Source: Prevotella sp.
Lineage (GTDB): Bacteria > Bacteroidota > Bacteroidia > Bacteroidales > Bacteroidaceae
Assembly: GCA_017941345.1 (NCBI GenBank)
Contig: JAGAWQ010000004.1
Location: 1 to 64,000, forward strand
Direction of reading: 5' to 3'
DNA: 64,000 nucleotides
This document shows positions 53,816 through 62,811 of the stretch, piece after piece. A program made the translations under genes and the position numbers. The notes under the pieces are model-generated. The model searched no databases and was not told the DNA's origin. It saw only the letters and a list, made by a program, of their open reading frames with translations. Numbering within the stretch: the first letter of the stretch is position 1; each line of letters starts with the position of its first letter.

Positions 53816-54488
53816 TGAGATACCCAACTTCCCTGTGTCCACCGTCGAGGGGCACTCTGGAAAGCTCATTTTCGGTAAGCTGGGAGGCGTAGACATCCTG
53901 GCCATGCAGGGCCGTTTCCACTTCTACGAGGGCTACTCGATGAAGGAGGTGACATTCCCAGTTCGTGTGATGTACGAATTGGGCATCAAGACACTCTTCG
54001 TATCTAATGCCGCAGGAGGCATGAACCCTGCCTTCAAGATTGGCGACCTGATGATTATCACCGACCATATCAACCTCTTCCCGGAGCATCCGCTGCGTGG
54101 CAAGAACTTCCCCACAGGTCCCCGTTTCCCCGATATGCACGAGACGTATGACCTCGGCCTGATTAAAGAGGCTTCGAGCATTGCCAAGGAGAAGAAGATT
54201 CGTGTCACCTATGGTGTCTATGTGGGTGTACAGGGACCTACCTTCGAGACTCCTGCAGAATACAAGATGTATCGCATGCTGGGTGGCGACGCAGTAGGCA
54301 TGTCGACCGTTCCTGAGGTCATCGTAGCCCACCATTGTGGCATCCGTACCTTTGGTGTCAGCGTCATTACCGACTTGGGCGGCTTCGATACTCCCGTTGA
54401 GGTGAGTCACGAAGAGGTTCAGGAGGCTGCCAACAAGGCACAGCCGCTGATGACGGAGATTATGCGTGAAATGATTAAACGTAGTTAA
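53679..54488 (+). CDS. punA: Purine nucleoside phosphorylase (trimeric, type I)
   Basis: A 269-residue enzyme that splits inosine and guanosine into base and ribose-1-phosphate. Motifs seen are TAIVLGTGLGQLASEI, the phosphate-binding VEGHSGKLIFGKL and MQGRFHFYEGY, SNAAGGMNPAF, VQGPTFETPAEYKM and the base-specificity region VSVITDLGG with NKAQ later. Its start lies inside the 3' end of lpxK. thiL starts on the next base after its stop. Confidence 0.93.
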   Translation: MYAKIQETASWLKARMTSSPTTAIVLGTGLGQLASEITDKTEFPYSEIPNFPVSTVEGHSGKLIFGKLGGVDILAMQGRFHFYEGYSMKEVTFPVRVMYELGIKTLFVSNAAGGMNPAFKIGDLMIITDHINLFPEHPLRGKNFPTGPRFPDMHETYDLGLIKEASSIAKEKKIRVTYGVYVGVQGPTFETPAEYKMYRMLGGDAVGMSTVPEVIVAHHCGIRTFGVSVITDLGGFDTPVEVSHEEVQEAANKAQPLMTEIMREMIKRS

Positions 54489-55535
54489 ATGGAAATCGCA
54501 AAATTAGGAGAATTCGGCTTGATTGACCGTCTGACGAAGGACATCAAGCCACAAAACACATCAACAAAGTACGGCGTAGGTGATGACTGCGCCGTACTTC
54601 ACTATCCTGATACAGAAGTACTTGTTACCACCGACATGCTGATGGAGGGCGTCCACTTCGACCTGACGTACATCGACCTGCAGCATCTGGGATGGAAGTC
54701 GGCAATGGTCAACATCAGCGACATCTTTGCCATGAACGGCACTCCCCGTCAGCTGACCGTATCGATGGCACTCAGCAAGCGCTTCAGCGTTGAGGATATG
54801 GAGCAGTTCTATCAGGGAATGCGTCTGGCCTGCGACAAATGGGGCGTCGACATTGTGGGTGGTGACACCACCTCTTCGTATACCGGTCTGGCCATCAGCA
54901 TCACCTGCATCGGTGAGGCCCGCAAGGAGGACATCGTCTATCGCAATGGTGCCAAGGAGACCGACCTCGTCTGTGTCAGCGGTGACCTGGGGGCTGCCTA
55001 TATGGGTTTGCAGCTCTTAGAACGCGAGAAGACCGTCTACTACCAGATGGTAGATGAAGCCAAGAAAAAGGGCAAGCCAGTTCCCGACTTCCAACCCGAC
55101 TTTGCCGGCAAGGAATATCTGTTGCAACGTCAGCTGAAAACGGAGGCTCGCGGCGATATTATACAACGACTGCATGAAGCAGGCATCCGCCCTACCGCCA
55201 TGATGGACATCTCTGACGGTTTGTCGTCAGAGCTCATGCACATCTGCAAGCAGTCGGGCGTAGGCTGTCGTATCTTCGAGAAGCAGATACCCATCGACTA
55301 CCAGACGGCTGTGATGGCTGAGGAGCTGAACATGAACGTCACCACCTGCGCCCTGAACGGCGGCGAGGATTACGAACTGCTGTTCACCGTACCTATTGGC
55401 GACCACGAGAAAATACAAGAGCTTGACGATGTGAAACTCATCGGTCACATCACCAAAGCAGAACTCGGACACGTCCTCGTCACCCGCGACGACCAGGAGT
55501 TCGAGCTCAAGGCACAAGGGTGGCAGCCGTTATAG
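54489..55535 (+). CDS. thiL: Thiamine-monophosphate kinase
   Basis: ThiL makes thiamine diphosphate from thiamine monophosphate. The 348-residue protein carries IAKLGEFGLIDRLTKDI, the metal-binding GVGDDCAVLHYP, TTDMLMEGVHFDLTYID, VNISDIFAMNGTPRQLTVSM, DIVGGDTTSSYTGLAISITC and ISDGLSSELMHI plus NGGEDYELLFTV. It abuts punA without a gap. Its last six bases overlap the convergent AraC-type gene. Confidence 0.95.
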   Translation: MEIAKLGEFGLIDRLTKDIKPQNTSTKYGVGDDCAVLHYPDTEVLVTTDMLMEGVHFDLTYIDLQHLGWKSAMVNISDIFAMNGTPRQLTVSMALSKRFSVEDMEQFYQGMRLACDKWGVDIVGGDTTSSYTGLAISITCIGEARKEDIVYRNGAKETDLVCVSGDLGAAYMGLQLLEREKTVYYQMVDEAKKKGKPVPDFQPDFAGKEYLLQRQLKTEARGDIIQRLHEAGIRPTAMMDISDGLSSELMHICKQSGVGCRIFEKQIPIDYQTAVMAEELNMNVTTCALNGGEDYELLFTVPIGDHEKIQELDDVKLIGHITKAELGHVLVTRDDQEFELKAQGWQPL

Positions 55536-56570
55536 CACGAGAGCATTGCCAAATTGGCTGGGCGTCTGCCCAGTCAGTTTGATAAATGCCCGCCGGAAGG
55601 TGGAGATAGAGGCGAAGCCACTCTCACAGGCCACAAAATCGAGCTTGTATTCGGGGTGTTCACGCATCATGGGAATGCTGACGCGTTCGATGCGCAACTG
55701 GTTGACATAATCGTAGAACGTCTGATTGAGCACCTGACTAAGGTATTTACTCACGTAGGTACGGTTGGTACCCAGTGCCTCAGCCAAGTCTGACAACGTC
55801 AGGTCTTTCTTTAAATACAATTGCTGTTCCTCCATCAACCGCTCCAACACACCTTCCGCAAAAGGCAGTTCGTTCTTATTGTTAGCGGACCGTTCTGACT
55901 CGTTATTGCTTTCGATGACGATGGGCCGGAAATTCCAGCTGTATTTCAGCACCATCAGCCACAACAGAATGACGAGCACATAGTATATGATGTCGGTAGC
56001 CACAGTGGCAAAGAGCGACGTAAACAACCAGACGAGCTGACTGACAACAGCGAACGTAAAGACGGGCTTCAGCCACGACACGTCGATATCGTCGATGTTC
56101 GAGAAATTCTCACGCACGTAATTCAGGTGCCGTTTCATCTTCACATACCCCACGCCTACTATCGTCCATGCAAAACACCAAAGGAACAGCGCATAGCCAT
56201 AAACGACCCACTGCTCAGGTATCCACATATATAATAAGGTGAAAACGGCAAAGGGCAGTGACATGAGGACGAGCTTCCGTCCGGTCACCCATCCGGGCAT
56301 CACCGTCTCGAAGACAAAGGCGGCGTAGGTCATTGCCGACCATCCGTCAATCATCATCACCCAGTCCAGCACACGCTCCTCATACATCCCGGGGAAAGTG
56401 AAGACAATGTCCTTCATGCTCAATACCGCCCATATCGCCATGATGCATCCCAGCACGGTCTGAAACCTCGTACGGTTTTCCCGCCAGCACAGGATGTGCA
56501 GCGCAAAGATGGCAAAGAAGGCGGTGGAGACGCCTATCATAAAAGTCAGGATGTTCATGTTCGGTTCCAT
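55530..56570 (-). CDS. Membrane-bound AraC-family regulator
   Basis: The 346-residue protein has an N-terminal half with about six TM helices (for example ILTFMIGVSTAFFAIFALHI and DIIYYVLVILLWLMVL). The C-terminal AraC/HTH_18 domain (about 245-340) shows LTLSDLAEALGTNRTYVSKY, FYDYVNQLRIERV, VACESGFASISTFRRAFIKL and TGQTPSQF. It may sense a membrane signal. Targets are unknown; the divergent C10 protease gene is one candidate. ATG 56570 was chosen since the longer start lies within the -7 element. Confidence 0.85.
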   Translation of the reverse strand: MEPNMNILTFMIGVSTAFFAIFALHILCWRENRTRFQTVLGCIMAIWAVLSMKDIVFTFPGMYEERVLDWVMMIDGWSAMTYAAFVFETVMPGWVTGRKLVLMSLPFAVFTLLYMWIPEQWVVYGYALFLWCFAWTIVGVGYVKMKRHLNYVRENFSNIDDIDVSWLKPVFTFAVVSQLVWLFTSLFATVATDIIYYVLVILLWLMVLKYSWNFRPIVIESNNESERSANNKNELPFAEGVLERLMEEQQLYLKKDLTLSDLAEALGTNRTYVSKYLSQVLNQTFYDYVNQLRIERVSIPMMREHPEYKLDFVACESGFASISTFRRAFIKLTGQTPSQFGNALVL

Positions 56571-56574
56571 AGTG

Positions 56575-56582
56575 CAAAGGTA
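56575..56582 (-). promoter_or_regulatory. -7 element (TACCTTTG) of the AraC-type gene
   Basis: It matches TAnnTTTG and ends four bases before the ATG, implying a leaderless mRNA. Confidence 0.6.
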
Positions 56583-56709
56583 CAATTAATTTGTCAAACG
56601 CCACACGCACCAATGTTTCAAAGCGTAAATTTTTACGATTTGGCGCAACATTTTGTCAGATTGAAGCATTGGAGCCCTCTTTTTTCTTTGTTCCTTATTG
56701 CATTTTTCC

Positions 56710-56717
56710 TATCTTTG
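56710..56717 (+). promoter_or_regulatory. -7 element (TATCTTTG) of the C10 protease gene
   Basis: It matches TAnnTTTG, 34 bases before ATG 56752. Confidence 0.65.
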
Positions 56718-56751
56718 CCAACAGCGTTTTATATCATTAAATAATATACAC

Positions 56752-59700
56752 ATGAAAAGAATTCTACTCATTTGGACAATCCTTGCCACCTGCCTGACGA
56801 TGATGGCAGGAAACGTGACAGAACAGGAAGCGCTGAACATCGCCCGACAGTTCTTGCAGGGCAAGTTGTTACAACAGCAGAAGCAGCTGCGCCGCGCTGC
56901 ATCCGCTGGCGACACCCCGTTCTATGTGTTTAACGTTGAACAGCAAGGCGGTTTCGTCATTGTCAGTGCCGACGACCGTACCGTTCCCATCTTAGGCTAT
57001 GCCGATAACGGCAACTTAGAGATGGACAAGTTGCCGGAAAACGCCCGTTATTGGTTAGAGAGCTATGCCGCACAAATCAAGGCTTTGGGCAGCAATGTGA
57101 AGACCACCCAGGCTCCGCGTCGTGTTGTTGGTTCACCAGTCACTCCGCTGCTAACCTGTCATTGGGACCAAGGCGAGCCCTATAACCATCGGTGCGATTT
57201 TTACGGAGGATATTGTATGACGGGCTGTGTGGCTACCGCCATGGCTCAGGTGATGTACTACCACAAGTGGCCACAGGCTGCAACTCCCACCATACCAGCA
57301 TACACAACGCCTAAGTATTTGGGGGTTGGCGAATTAGCACCTACTGTTTTCAAATGGGACAAGATGAAGGACACTTACTCAGCTAATGAGACTGGGGAAT
57401 CGGCAGACGCCGTTGCCGAACTGATGCGCTACTGCGGTCAGGCGGTCGAAATGTATTACGGATTAAACGAATCGTCTGCCGCAGTCTATGCTTCGGTAAT
57501 GACTCACTATTTCGGCTATAGTCAAACAGCCAGAAACGTGACGCGTACCAACTATACGTCATTGGAGTGGGAGAAACTGATTTATCAGGAGGTGGCCAAC
57601 CAACGTCCTGTACTTTATTCAGGACAATCGGGAGACGTAGGACACCAGTTTGTCATTGACGGCTATGACAACCAAGGGCTCTTCCACGTCAACTGGGGAT
57701 GGAGCGGTGCAAGTGACGGCTATTTCTCGCTATCTGTCCTCAATCCCTATAATCGCGGTATCGGTGGCGGTTCTTCAGAAAATGGTTTTACCATGGAGCA
57801 GGATGCCATCATCGGTTTGCAACCCGACCAAGGCCAGGCTGCAGTCACCACGCTGTATTGCCGATCTCCCTATGGATTTAATTCAACCTGCACTCGCAAC
57901 TCATCCTCTGAAGATTTCCAGATAAGTCTGTATGCAAGTCTTGTGGATTTCGGCATCTGGGATGTGAGTTTCGATCACAAATGGGTACTCTACAAGGACG
58001 GAGAGCCAGTTAAGGACCTTACCATCCAAAGTGGCATAAACCTTGAGATTTCCAACCACTATAACTATTCTCATTTTAGCGAATTCAGTTCGACACTGGC
58101 GTTCGGTGCCGGACTTGCTGACGGAATCTACGAACTACGTCAGATGACGAGTACGCCCAATGCTAACCAATGGCAGCTTTGCCAGTATTTGAACAACGAC
58201 TACCTGTTAGCAGAAATCAGCGGCAACACGCTCACCCTGAAATACACCTCTGAGATTGAGGATGCCATACAAATCAACCAAGTGACTGTCAGCGAGAAAA
58301 TCAAAGAAAAACGTCCTGCCACCGTCCTTATCAACTGGACCAACAAGGGATATCAGCGCGAGACGCCTTTCTTTGTTTCGCTCAACGGAGGCTTCGGGGG
58401 GGCTGCCTCTTCATTCGTAGAGCATGGCGAGACTGGTGAGGTCGAGATTGTATTTACGAACAAGTCGACAGGTAACCAAACGTTAAGGATATCAACCGAC
58501 AAAAATGGCCACAACGTGGTCTACGAACAGGAGGTTACCGTCATTGCACCGCAGCCTCAGAACCTGACTGTAGACATTGCCATTGAGGGTGAGAACGCAG
58601 GAACCATCCAAGGTTCTACCATCAACGCATCTTTTACCTTTACCAACGAAGGCCCCAACGATTACGATGACGATGTAGAAATCTACCTATACCCCTTAAG
58701 CCACGACGGCTACAGCTTTGCTGGTGACCCAATCATGGTGACGAAACCGCTGAAGGTGGCTGCTGGCGCAAAGGCTGATGTCAACGTGCAATTCCCGAAC
58801 CTGAGCGTCGGCAATTATTATCTGGAAGCATATTACTATGGCTTAGACCTCTCATGGGCCGGATCCACCATGTGCGCTGTCGGACTGTTGCCCCAAAAAC
58901 TGTCGGGCTCTATCCAAATCGAGGGAGCGGTTGGAGAAACCATCGAAGGCACCACCATCAATGCGACGGTCAATTTCACGAACAACGGTTCTAACGACTA
59001 CGACGACGAAGTCATTGTCAGCCTGTATCAAATCAACGAGAGCGGCACCGACTTTGTGGGCGATGCTGTGGAAGTCATAAAGCCGCTGAAGTTAGCCGCA
59101 GGTGCACAGGGCAGCGTAACGGTACAGTTTCCTGACCTGATTGCCGGGAGAACCTATTACTTAGTGGCATATTATTATGCACCAAGCAGAACGCAGGCTG
59201 CATCTGCCGTTTGCACCGTCGGCAAGGTGGTGTATCCCGTAAAACTGGAAATTCAGGCAACCGTAGCCAATGGCACCATGACAGGTGCAGTTACGTCATC
59301 CGTTGAAGGTACTACCGCCAAGCTGAACCTCACGCTGAAGAACACCAGCACCTACGACTTTGACGACCAGGTGATGCTTAACATCTACAATATAGCTGAT
59401 GGCGGAAATCCACAGTATGTCAAAGAGCAGCATTTCACGATTCAGATTCCAGCAGGCCAGACCAAGGTCGTTGAAAACTACGAGATTACTGATTTAGAGA
59501 TAGACAAGCGTTATTTTGCCCAAGTGTATTATAACACAGGCGGTAATTACGAATGGGCATGCTATACCCCCTATTTCGACATGGTTAACTCATCTGGCAA
59601 CGATCCTGACCCTGAGACCAAGAAGTCGCCCAAGGAAGACGTGTCAGTGATGATTACGGGCATGAACACCAAGGAATTAGGCTCGCAGGAAATCGAGGGA

Positions 59701-60120
59701 ACAACAGCGAAAGTGGACATCCGGCTGCAGAACAATGCCAATGCCCCCCACAACTTCCGACTCGATGTGGTGACCTACCAAGTAGATCTCTCACCCGTCT
59801 ATAAGCTCACCGAGGTCAAGACCGACTATATCAATGTCGAGCTGGCAGCAGGCGAGTCCAAGGTCATCAATCACGAGATAACAGGACTGGAAATTGGCAA
59901 GACGTATCGCTCCATGATGTATTTCTTCACGCCTGAATACGACCTGCAGCAGATTGACAACGGCACCTTCGACTTCAAGATGGTCACACCGACGGGCATC
60001 CAGACGGTGACTTCCGACCTGTCGTCTGACTCGCCAGCCTATAACCTCAACGGGCAGCGCGTAACTTCAGACCACAAGGGACTCATCATCCGAAACGGAA
60101 AGAAATATGTCCGCAAATGA
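56752..60120 (+). CDS. Secreted C10-family (streptopain-like) cysteine protease with beta-domain repeats
   Basis: A 1122-residue protein with signal peptide (LLIWTILATCLTMMAG) and a Spi-type propeptide (EQEALNIARQFLQGKLL, FVIVSADDRTVPILGYAD). The C10 catalytic domain has nucleophile Cys in GYCMTGCVATAMAQVMYYHK, His in GHQFVIDGYDNQG and HVNWGWSGASDGYF. After an unassigned linker come about four CARDB-like beta repeats of roughly 115 residues, each with an IEGTTINA-type start. The end is the Prevotella tail YNLNGQRVTSDHKGLIIRNG. It is likely surface-exposed or secreted. It is monocistronic, with a terminator at 60190. Confidence 0.9.
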   Translation: MKRILLIWTILATCLTMMAGNVTEQEALNIARQFLQGKLLQQQKQLRRAASAGDTPFYVFNVEQQGGFVIVSADDRTVPILGYADNGNLEMDKLPENARYWLESYAAQIKALGSNVKTTQAPRRVVGSPVTPLLTCHWDQGEPYNHRCDFYGGYCMTGCVATAMAQVMYYHKWPQAATPTIPAYTTPKYLGVGELAPTVFKWDKMKDTYSANETGESADAVAELMRYCGQAVEMYYGLNESSAAVYASVMTHYFGYSQTARNVTRTNYTSLEWEKLIYQEVANQRPVLYSGQSGDVGHQFVIDGYDNQGLFHVNWGWSGASDGYFSLSVLNPYNRGIGGGSSENGFTMEQDAIIGLQPDQGQAAVTTLYCRSPYGFNSTCTRNSSSEDFQISLYASLVDFGIWDVSFDHKWVLYKDGEPVKDLTIQSGINLEISNHYNYSHFSEFSSTLAFGAGLADGIYELRQMTSTPNANQWQLCQYLNNDYLLAEISGNTLTLKYTSEIEDAIQINQVTVSEKIKEKRPATVLINWTNKGYQRETPFFVSLNGGFGGAASSFVEHGETGEVEIVFTNKSTGNQTLRISTDKNGHNVVYEQEVTVIAPQPQNLTVDIAIEGENAGTIQGSTINASFTFTNEGPNDYDDDVEIYLYPLSHDGYSFAGDPIMVTKPLKVAAGAKADVNVQFPNLSVGNYYLEAYYYGLDLSWAGSTMCAVGLLPQKLSGSIQIEGAVGETIEGTTINATVNFTNNGSNDYDDEVIVSLYQINESGTDFVGDAVEVIKPLKLAAGAQGSVTVQFPDLIAGRTYYLVAYYYAPSRTQAASAVCTVGKVVYPVKLEIQATVANGTMTGAVTSSVEGTTAKLNLTLKNTSTYDFDDQVMLNIYNIADGGNPQYVKEQHFTIQIPAGQTKVVENYEITDLEIDKRYFAQVYYNTGGNYEWACYTPYFDMVNSSGNDPDPETKKSPKEDVSVMITGMNTKELGSQEIEGTTAKVDIRLQNNANAPHNFRLDVVTYQVDLSPVYKLTEVKTDYINVELAAGESKVINHEITGLEIGKTYRSMMYFFTPEYDLQQIDNGTFDFKMVTPTGIQTVTSDLSSDSPAYNLNGQRVTSDHKGLIIRNGKKYVRK

Positions 60121-60189
60121 CACGTATTAAAGGATAAAATGACTGGTTGTGGGGCGTAAAAAAGACTTTTTTCGCCCAATGCAAAAAAT

Positions 60190-60222
60190 AATCCGTCAAA
60201 AGTTTGGCGGATTGTTTTTTTT
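60190..60222 (+). terminator. C10 protease gene terminator
   Basis: An 11-bp stem AATCCGTCAAA/TTTGGCGGATT (one G-U pair) followed by a T-run to 60222. Confidence 0.8.
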
Positions 60223-60226
60223 GTTG

Positions 60227-60234
60227 TACCTTTG
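60227..60234 (+). promoter_or_regulatory. -7 element (TACCTTTG) of tRNA-Phe
   Basis: It matches TAnnTTTG, 41 bases before the mature tRNA start. Confidence 0.65.
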
Positions 60235-60275
60235 CACCCGCAATCGAGAGGATTGCCTTAGTGAAACATAATGAT

Positions 60276-60348
60276 GGTGCCTTAGCTCAGTTGGTAGAGC
60301 ATCGGACTGAAAATCCGTGTGTCCCCGGTTCGATTCCTGGAGGTACCA
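60276..60348 (+). tRNA. tRNA-Phe (GAA)
   Basis: A 73-nt cloverleaf. The acceptor GGTGCCT pairs with AGGTACC (one G-U), the D arm contains AGCTCAGTTGGTAGAGC, the anticodon loop is CTGAAAA (anticodon GAA), and the T arm contains GGTTCGATTCC. The CCA end is not encoded. Confidence 0.97.
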
Positions 60349-60366
60349 CTCCTCCTTTCATTATGA

Positions 60367-60403
60367 ACCCCTGTCTTAGAGATTTCTCTAGCAGGGGTTT
60401 TTC
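60367..60403 (+). terminator. tRNA-Phe terminator
   Basis: AACCCCTG (60367-60374) pairs with CAGGGGTT (60393-60400), followed by T residues, 18 bases after the tRNA. Confidence 0.75.
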
Positions 60404-60419
60404 GTTTAAATAACAAAAC

Positions 60420-61244
60420 ATGCGTATGAAAATCGTTATTGGAATAGATGTGGGCATATCGACCACAAAGATTGTAGGACTATGCGACGGACGAGTGCTC
60501 TCGCCCATCCGTATTACAGCTGCCGACCAGGTGGCATCACTCTATGGCGCCTTTGGTAAGTATCTGCACGACAACAATATATCGCTTGCCGATGTCGAAC
60601 AGGTCATGCTGACGGGTGTGGGTGCCGGCTATATCGACGGACCTGTATATGGCATACCCACTCAGAAGGTCGACGAATTTATTGCCGACGGACTGGGAGC
60701 CCGTTTTGAGAGCGGACTTGACAAGGCCATTGTGGTGTCGATGGGTACGGGCACCAGTTTTGTACAATGTGACGGCGACGACATCCGCCACATCGGAGGT
60801 CTGGGCATTGGCGGCGGAACGCTGCAAGGTCTGGCTCGCGTCATGCTGAACACGCGCGACTGGAAGGAAATCCAGAGTCTGGCCATGAAGGGCGACATCC
60901 GCAACATCAACCTGCTCATTGGCGACATATCCACACATCCCCTGCCCGGCCTGCCCGTCGAGGCCACCGCCTCGCTGTTCTCAAAGGCACAGTATAATGC
61001 CCGTCAGGAAGACTTGGCCCTAGGCATCATCGTCATGGTGCTGCAGAGCATCGGCTCATCAGCCATCCTGTCAGCCCTCAATTCAGGCATCAAAGACTTC
61101 GTGCTCATCGGCAATCTGACGCTGGTACCGCAATGTAAGGAAATCTACCCCATGCTGGAAAAGCTCTACGGCGTACATTTCCACATCCCAAAATACTCGG
61201 AGTTCTGCACAGCCATCGGTGCAGCACTTAATTATAAAAGGTGA
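60420..61244 (+). CDS. coaW: Type II pantothenate kinase
   Basis: The 274-residue protein belongs to the eukaryote-like/staphylococcal type II family. It shows the phosphate motif IGIDVGISTTKIVG, the catalytic-Glu region is short, and it also has LTGVGAGYIDG, IVVSMGTGTSFVQCD and GGLGIGGGTLQGLARV. It phosphorylates pantothenate at the first step of CoA synthesis. Many Bacteroidetes use type III CoaX, so a type II enzyme is noteworthy but family-plausible. ATG 60426 is an alternative start. Its stop codon lies inside a terminator shared with mgtC. Confidence 0.85.
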   Translation: MRMKIVIGIDVGISTTKIVGLCDGRVLSPIRITAADQVASLYGAFGKYLHDNNISLADVEQVMLTGVGAGYIDGPVYGIPTQKVDEFIADGLGARFESGLDKAIVVSMGTGTSFVQCDGDDIRHIGGLGIGGGTLQGLARVMLNTRDWKEIQSLAMKGDIRNINLLIGDISTHPLPGLPVEATASLFSKAQYNARQEDLALGIIVMVLQSIGSSAILSALNSGIKDFVLIGNLTLVPQCKEIYPMLEKLYGVHFHIPKYSEFCTAIGAALNYKR

Positions 61245-61265
61245 GGATTCTTATTCCTCACCTTT
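61237..61265. terminator. Bidirectional terminator spanning both stop codons
   Basis: AAAGGTGAGGA (61237-61247) pairs perfectly with TCCTCACCTTT (61255-61265) around a 7-base loop. The coaW stop lies in the left arm and the mgtC stop in the loop. Confidence 0.8.
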
Positions 61266-61715
61266 CTTTTGCTTTGCATGTTTGTCAAATTTATGCAGGA
61301 AGTAGTTGAAGGCTTCCAACCCCACCAGCACCAATAGCGAACTGGCAATGGCCAGCTTATACATACCTCCTCCGCAGGCCAGACCGATAGCAGCCACCAC
61401 CCATACGCCAGCAGCGGTAGTCAGTCCGCTGACTACATTATCCTGCTTGCGGAAAATAATAGTACCAGCACCAATGAAACCGATACCGCTCACCACCTGT
61501 GCGGCAATGCGGCTGACATCCCAACGTGACGTCATCCCGTCCATCTGGACATCGCTGAAGCCGTAGGCTGACACTATCATGAACAATGCCGACCCCAAGG
61601 CAACGAGGAAATGGGTGCGGAAGCCAGCTTCCTTGGCACGATATTCACGTTCCAGTCCGATAATGCCGCCCAGAATGGCAGCAACAAATATTCGCAATAT
61701 AAATTCGTTCTCCAT
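61251..61715 (-). CDS. MgtC/SapB-family membrane protein
   Basis: A 154-residue inner-membrane protein with about four TM helices and the family motifs AAILGGIIGLEREYRAKEAG, RTHFLVALGSALFMIVSAYG, RIAAQVVSGIGFIGAGTIIF and GLTTAAGVWVVAAIGLACGG. MgtC proteins help survival in low magnesium and acid and inhibit F-ATPase in some pathogens. This short form lacks the C-terminal ACT-like domain. Its promoter region is the first copy of a 77-bp tandem duplication. Confidence 0.92.
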   Translation of the reverse strand: MENEFILRIFVAAILGGIIGLEREYRAKEAGFRTHFLVALGSALFMIVSAYGFSDVQMDGMTSRWDVSRIAAQVVSGIGFIGAGTIIFRKQDNVVSGLTTAAGVWVVAAIGLACGGGMYKLAIASSLLVLVGLEAFNYFLHKFDKHAKQKKGEE

Positions 61716-61734
61716 ACTTTCTCCGTTTTGCCGA

Positions 61735-61742
61735 CAAAGGTA
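61735..61742 (-). promoter_or_regulatory. -7 element (TACCTTTG) of the mgtC-like gene
   Basis: It matches TAnnTTTG on the minus strand, 20 bases before the start. Only this first copy of the 77-bp repeat keeps the motif. Confidence 0.6.
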
Positions 61743-61917
61743 CGATTAAGTGAGCAGAAAACCAAATAAAATTTGAGTTTTCTCGAACGTGAGTACCTTA
61801 GACCGTCAGGTCAGAGGTACGAATAAGTGAAGACAATACCAAATAAAATTTGAGTTTTCTCGAACGTGAGTACCTTAGACCGTCAGGTCAGAGGTACGAT
61901 TAAGTGAGCAGAAAACC
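61738..61917. repeat. 77-bp tandem repeat, two full copies plus a partial third
   Basis: Copies begin at 61738, 61815 and 61892 (26 bp of the third). Each full copy carries an imperfect hairpin, GTACCTTAGACC with GGTCAGAGGTAC around GTCA. The first and third copies agree exactly over their shared 26 bases, while the second has several changes there. Confidence 0.85.
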
Positions 61918-61947
61918 GCAAAATTTTCAGAAAAAATTTAGCAAACA

Positions 61948-62407
61948 GCCTACATGCCTACATAAAATCTTCTGAAACCACGATAAACAAAGGCTTTCTT
62001 GTCATTTCAAGCCTACATAAAGCCTACATAAAGCCTACATTCAGCCTACATCATTTATGCATAAAAACATCTATATAGGGTACAAACAGAAACGAATAAG
62101 TGAACTAAAAACTTTTACTATTAGTACTAGTAAATAAATTCTCGAGAGAATTTTACTGCATTCTCGTATACTAACAATTGCTACATGCCTATGTAGCTAC
62201 TAAATTCTCTAGAGAATTTTCCTACTACTATTAAAGAAAAAACCTGCAAACATTAACTATCGTTTTCGCTACATCGGGTTTTAAGCCTATTTTTCCTTAA
62301 ATCCATGTAGGCTAAATGTAGGCTGAATGTAGGCTTTATGTAGGCTCAAAAGTCCATAACGTTCTAATATACAACACGATAAGTCTAAAATATGTAGGCA
62401 TGTAGGC
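61948..62407. repeat. Mirror-image array of twelve GCCTACAT iterons around an AT-rich palindromic core
   Basis: Forward copies start at 61948, 61956, 62011, 62022, 62033 and 62044. Reverse copies (ATGTAGGC) start at 62305, 62316, 62327, 62338, 62392 and 62400. The spacings mirror each other about 62178 to within one base. Inside lie two palindromes of type AAATTCTC-N2-GAGAATTT (62137-62154 and 62202-62219), also symmetric about 62178. A GCTACAT/ATGTAGC hairpin lies at 62180-62197. There are no genes. Confidence 0.8.
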
Positions 62408-62604
62408 TATATCGAGATTTTAGAAAGAAAAAATCAGAGCAAAATTCAAGAAAACACAGATTTTCGAGAAAATTTTCTCTATTTTCAAGAAAACAATGTA
62501 ATTTTGAACCAAATTCTATGATTGCTTATGATAGCATTTTCTGAAACTTATAAGTTTTTTGCAGATTTTTTACTCCCAAAGACCTTATTTACAAATTAAA
62601 TTTG

Positions 62605-62612
62605 TACTTTTG
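62605..62612 (+). promoter_or_regulatory. -7 element (TACTTTTG) of a decayed transcription unit
   Basis: It matches TAnnTTTG. It is followed by about 100 bases of GC-rich sequence with two small hairpins (62642-62657 and 62676-62689) and no credible frame. Confidence 0.5.
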
Positions 62613-62811
62613 CAGATGCATCTGCCCGATGCGGCTGTGATGTCCTATGAGCAGGACGGAAAGGCTACGGGTAGGCGACCTATAGGTCGGGAATGCCGAT
62701 GGGCGGAGCACTACATATTAACAATGTTGACTTCTGTCACGACTCAGCCATCCAAGCAAGCTTGGCGGCTTTCGCTGCTCCAGAAGCTGAAAGGCGTTAT
62801 CGCGCTTTGTT

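Noticed and set aside
61948..62407. CRISPR array as an explanation for the GCCTACAT repeats
   Set aside because: Units are only 8 bp, occur in both orientations and have 0-47 bp gaps of AT-rich sequence. There are no cas genes.
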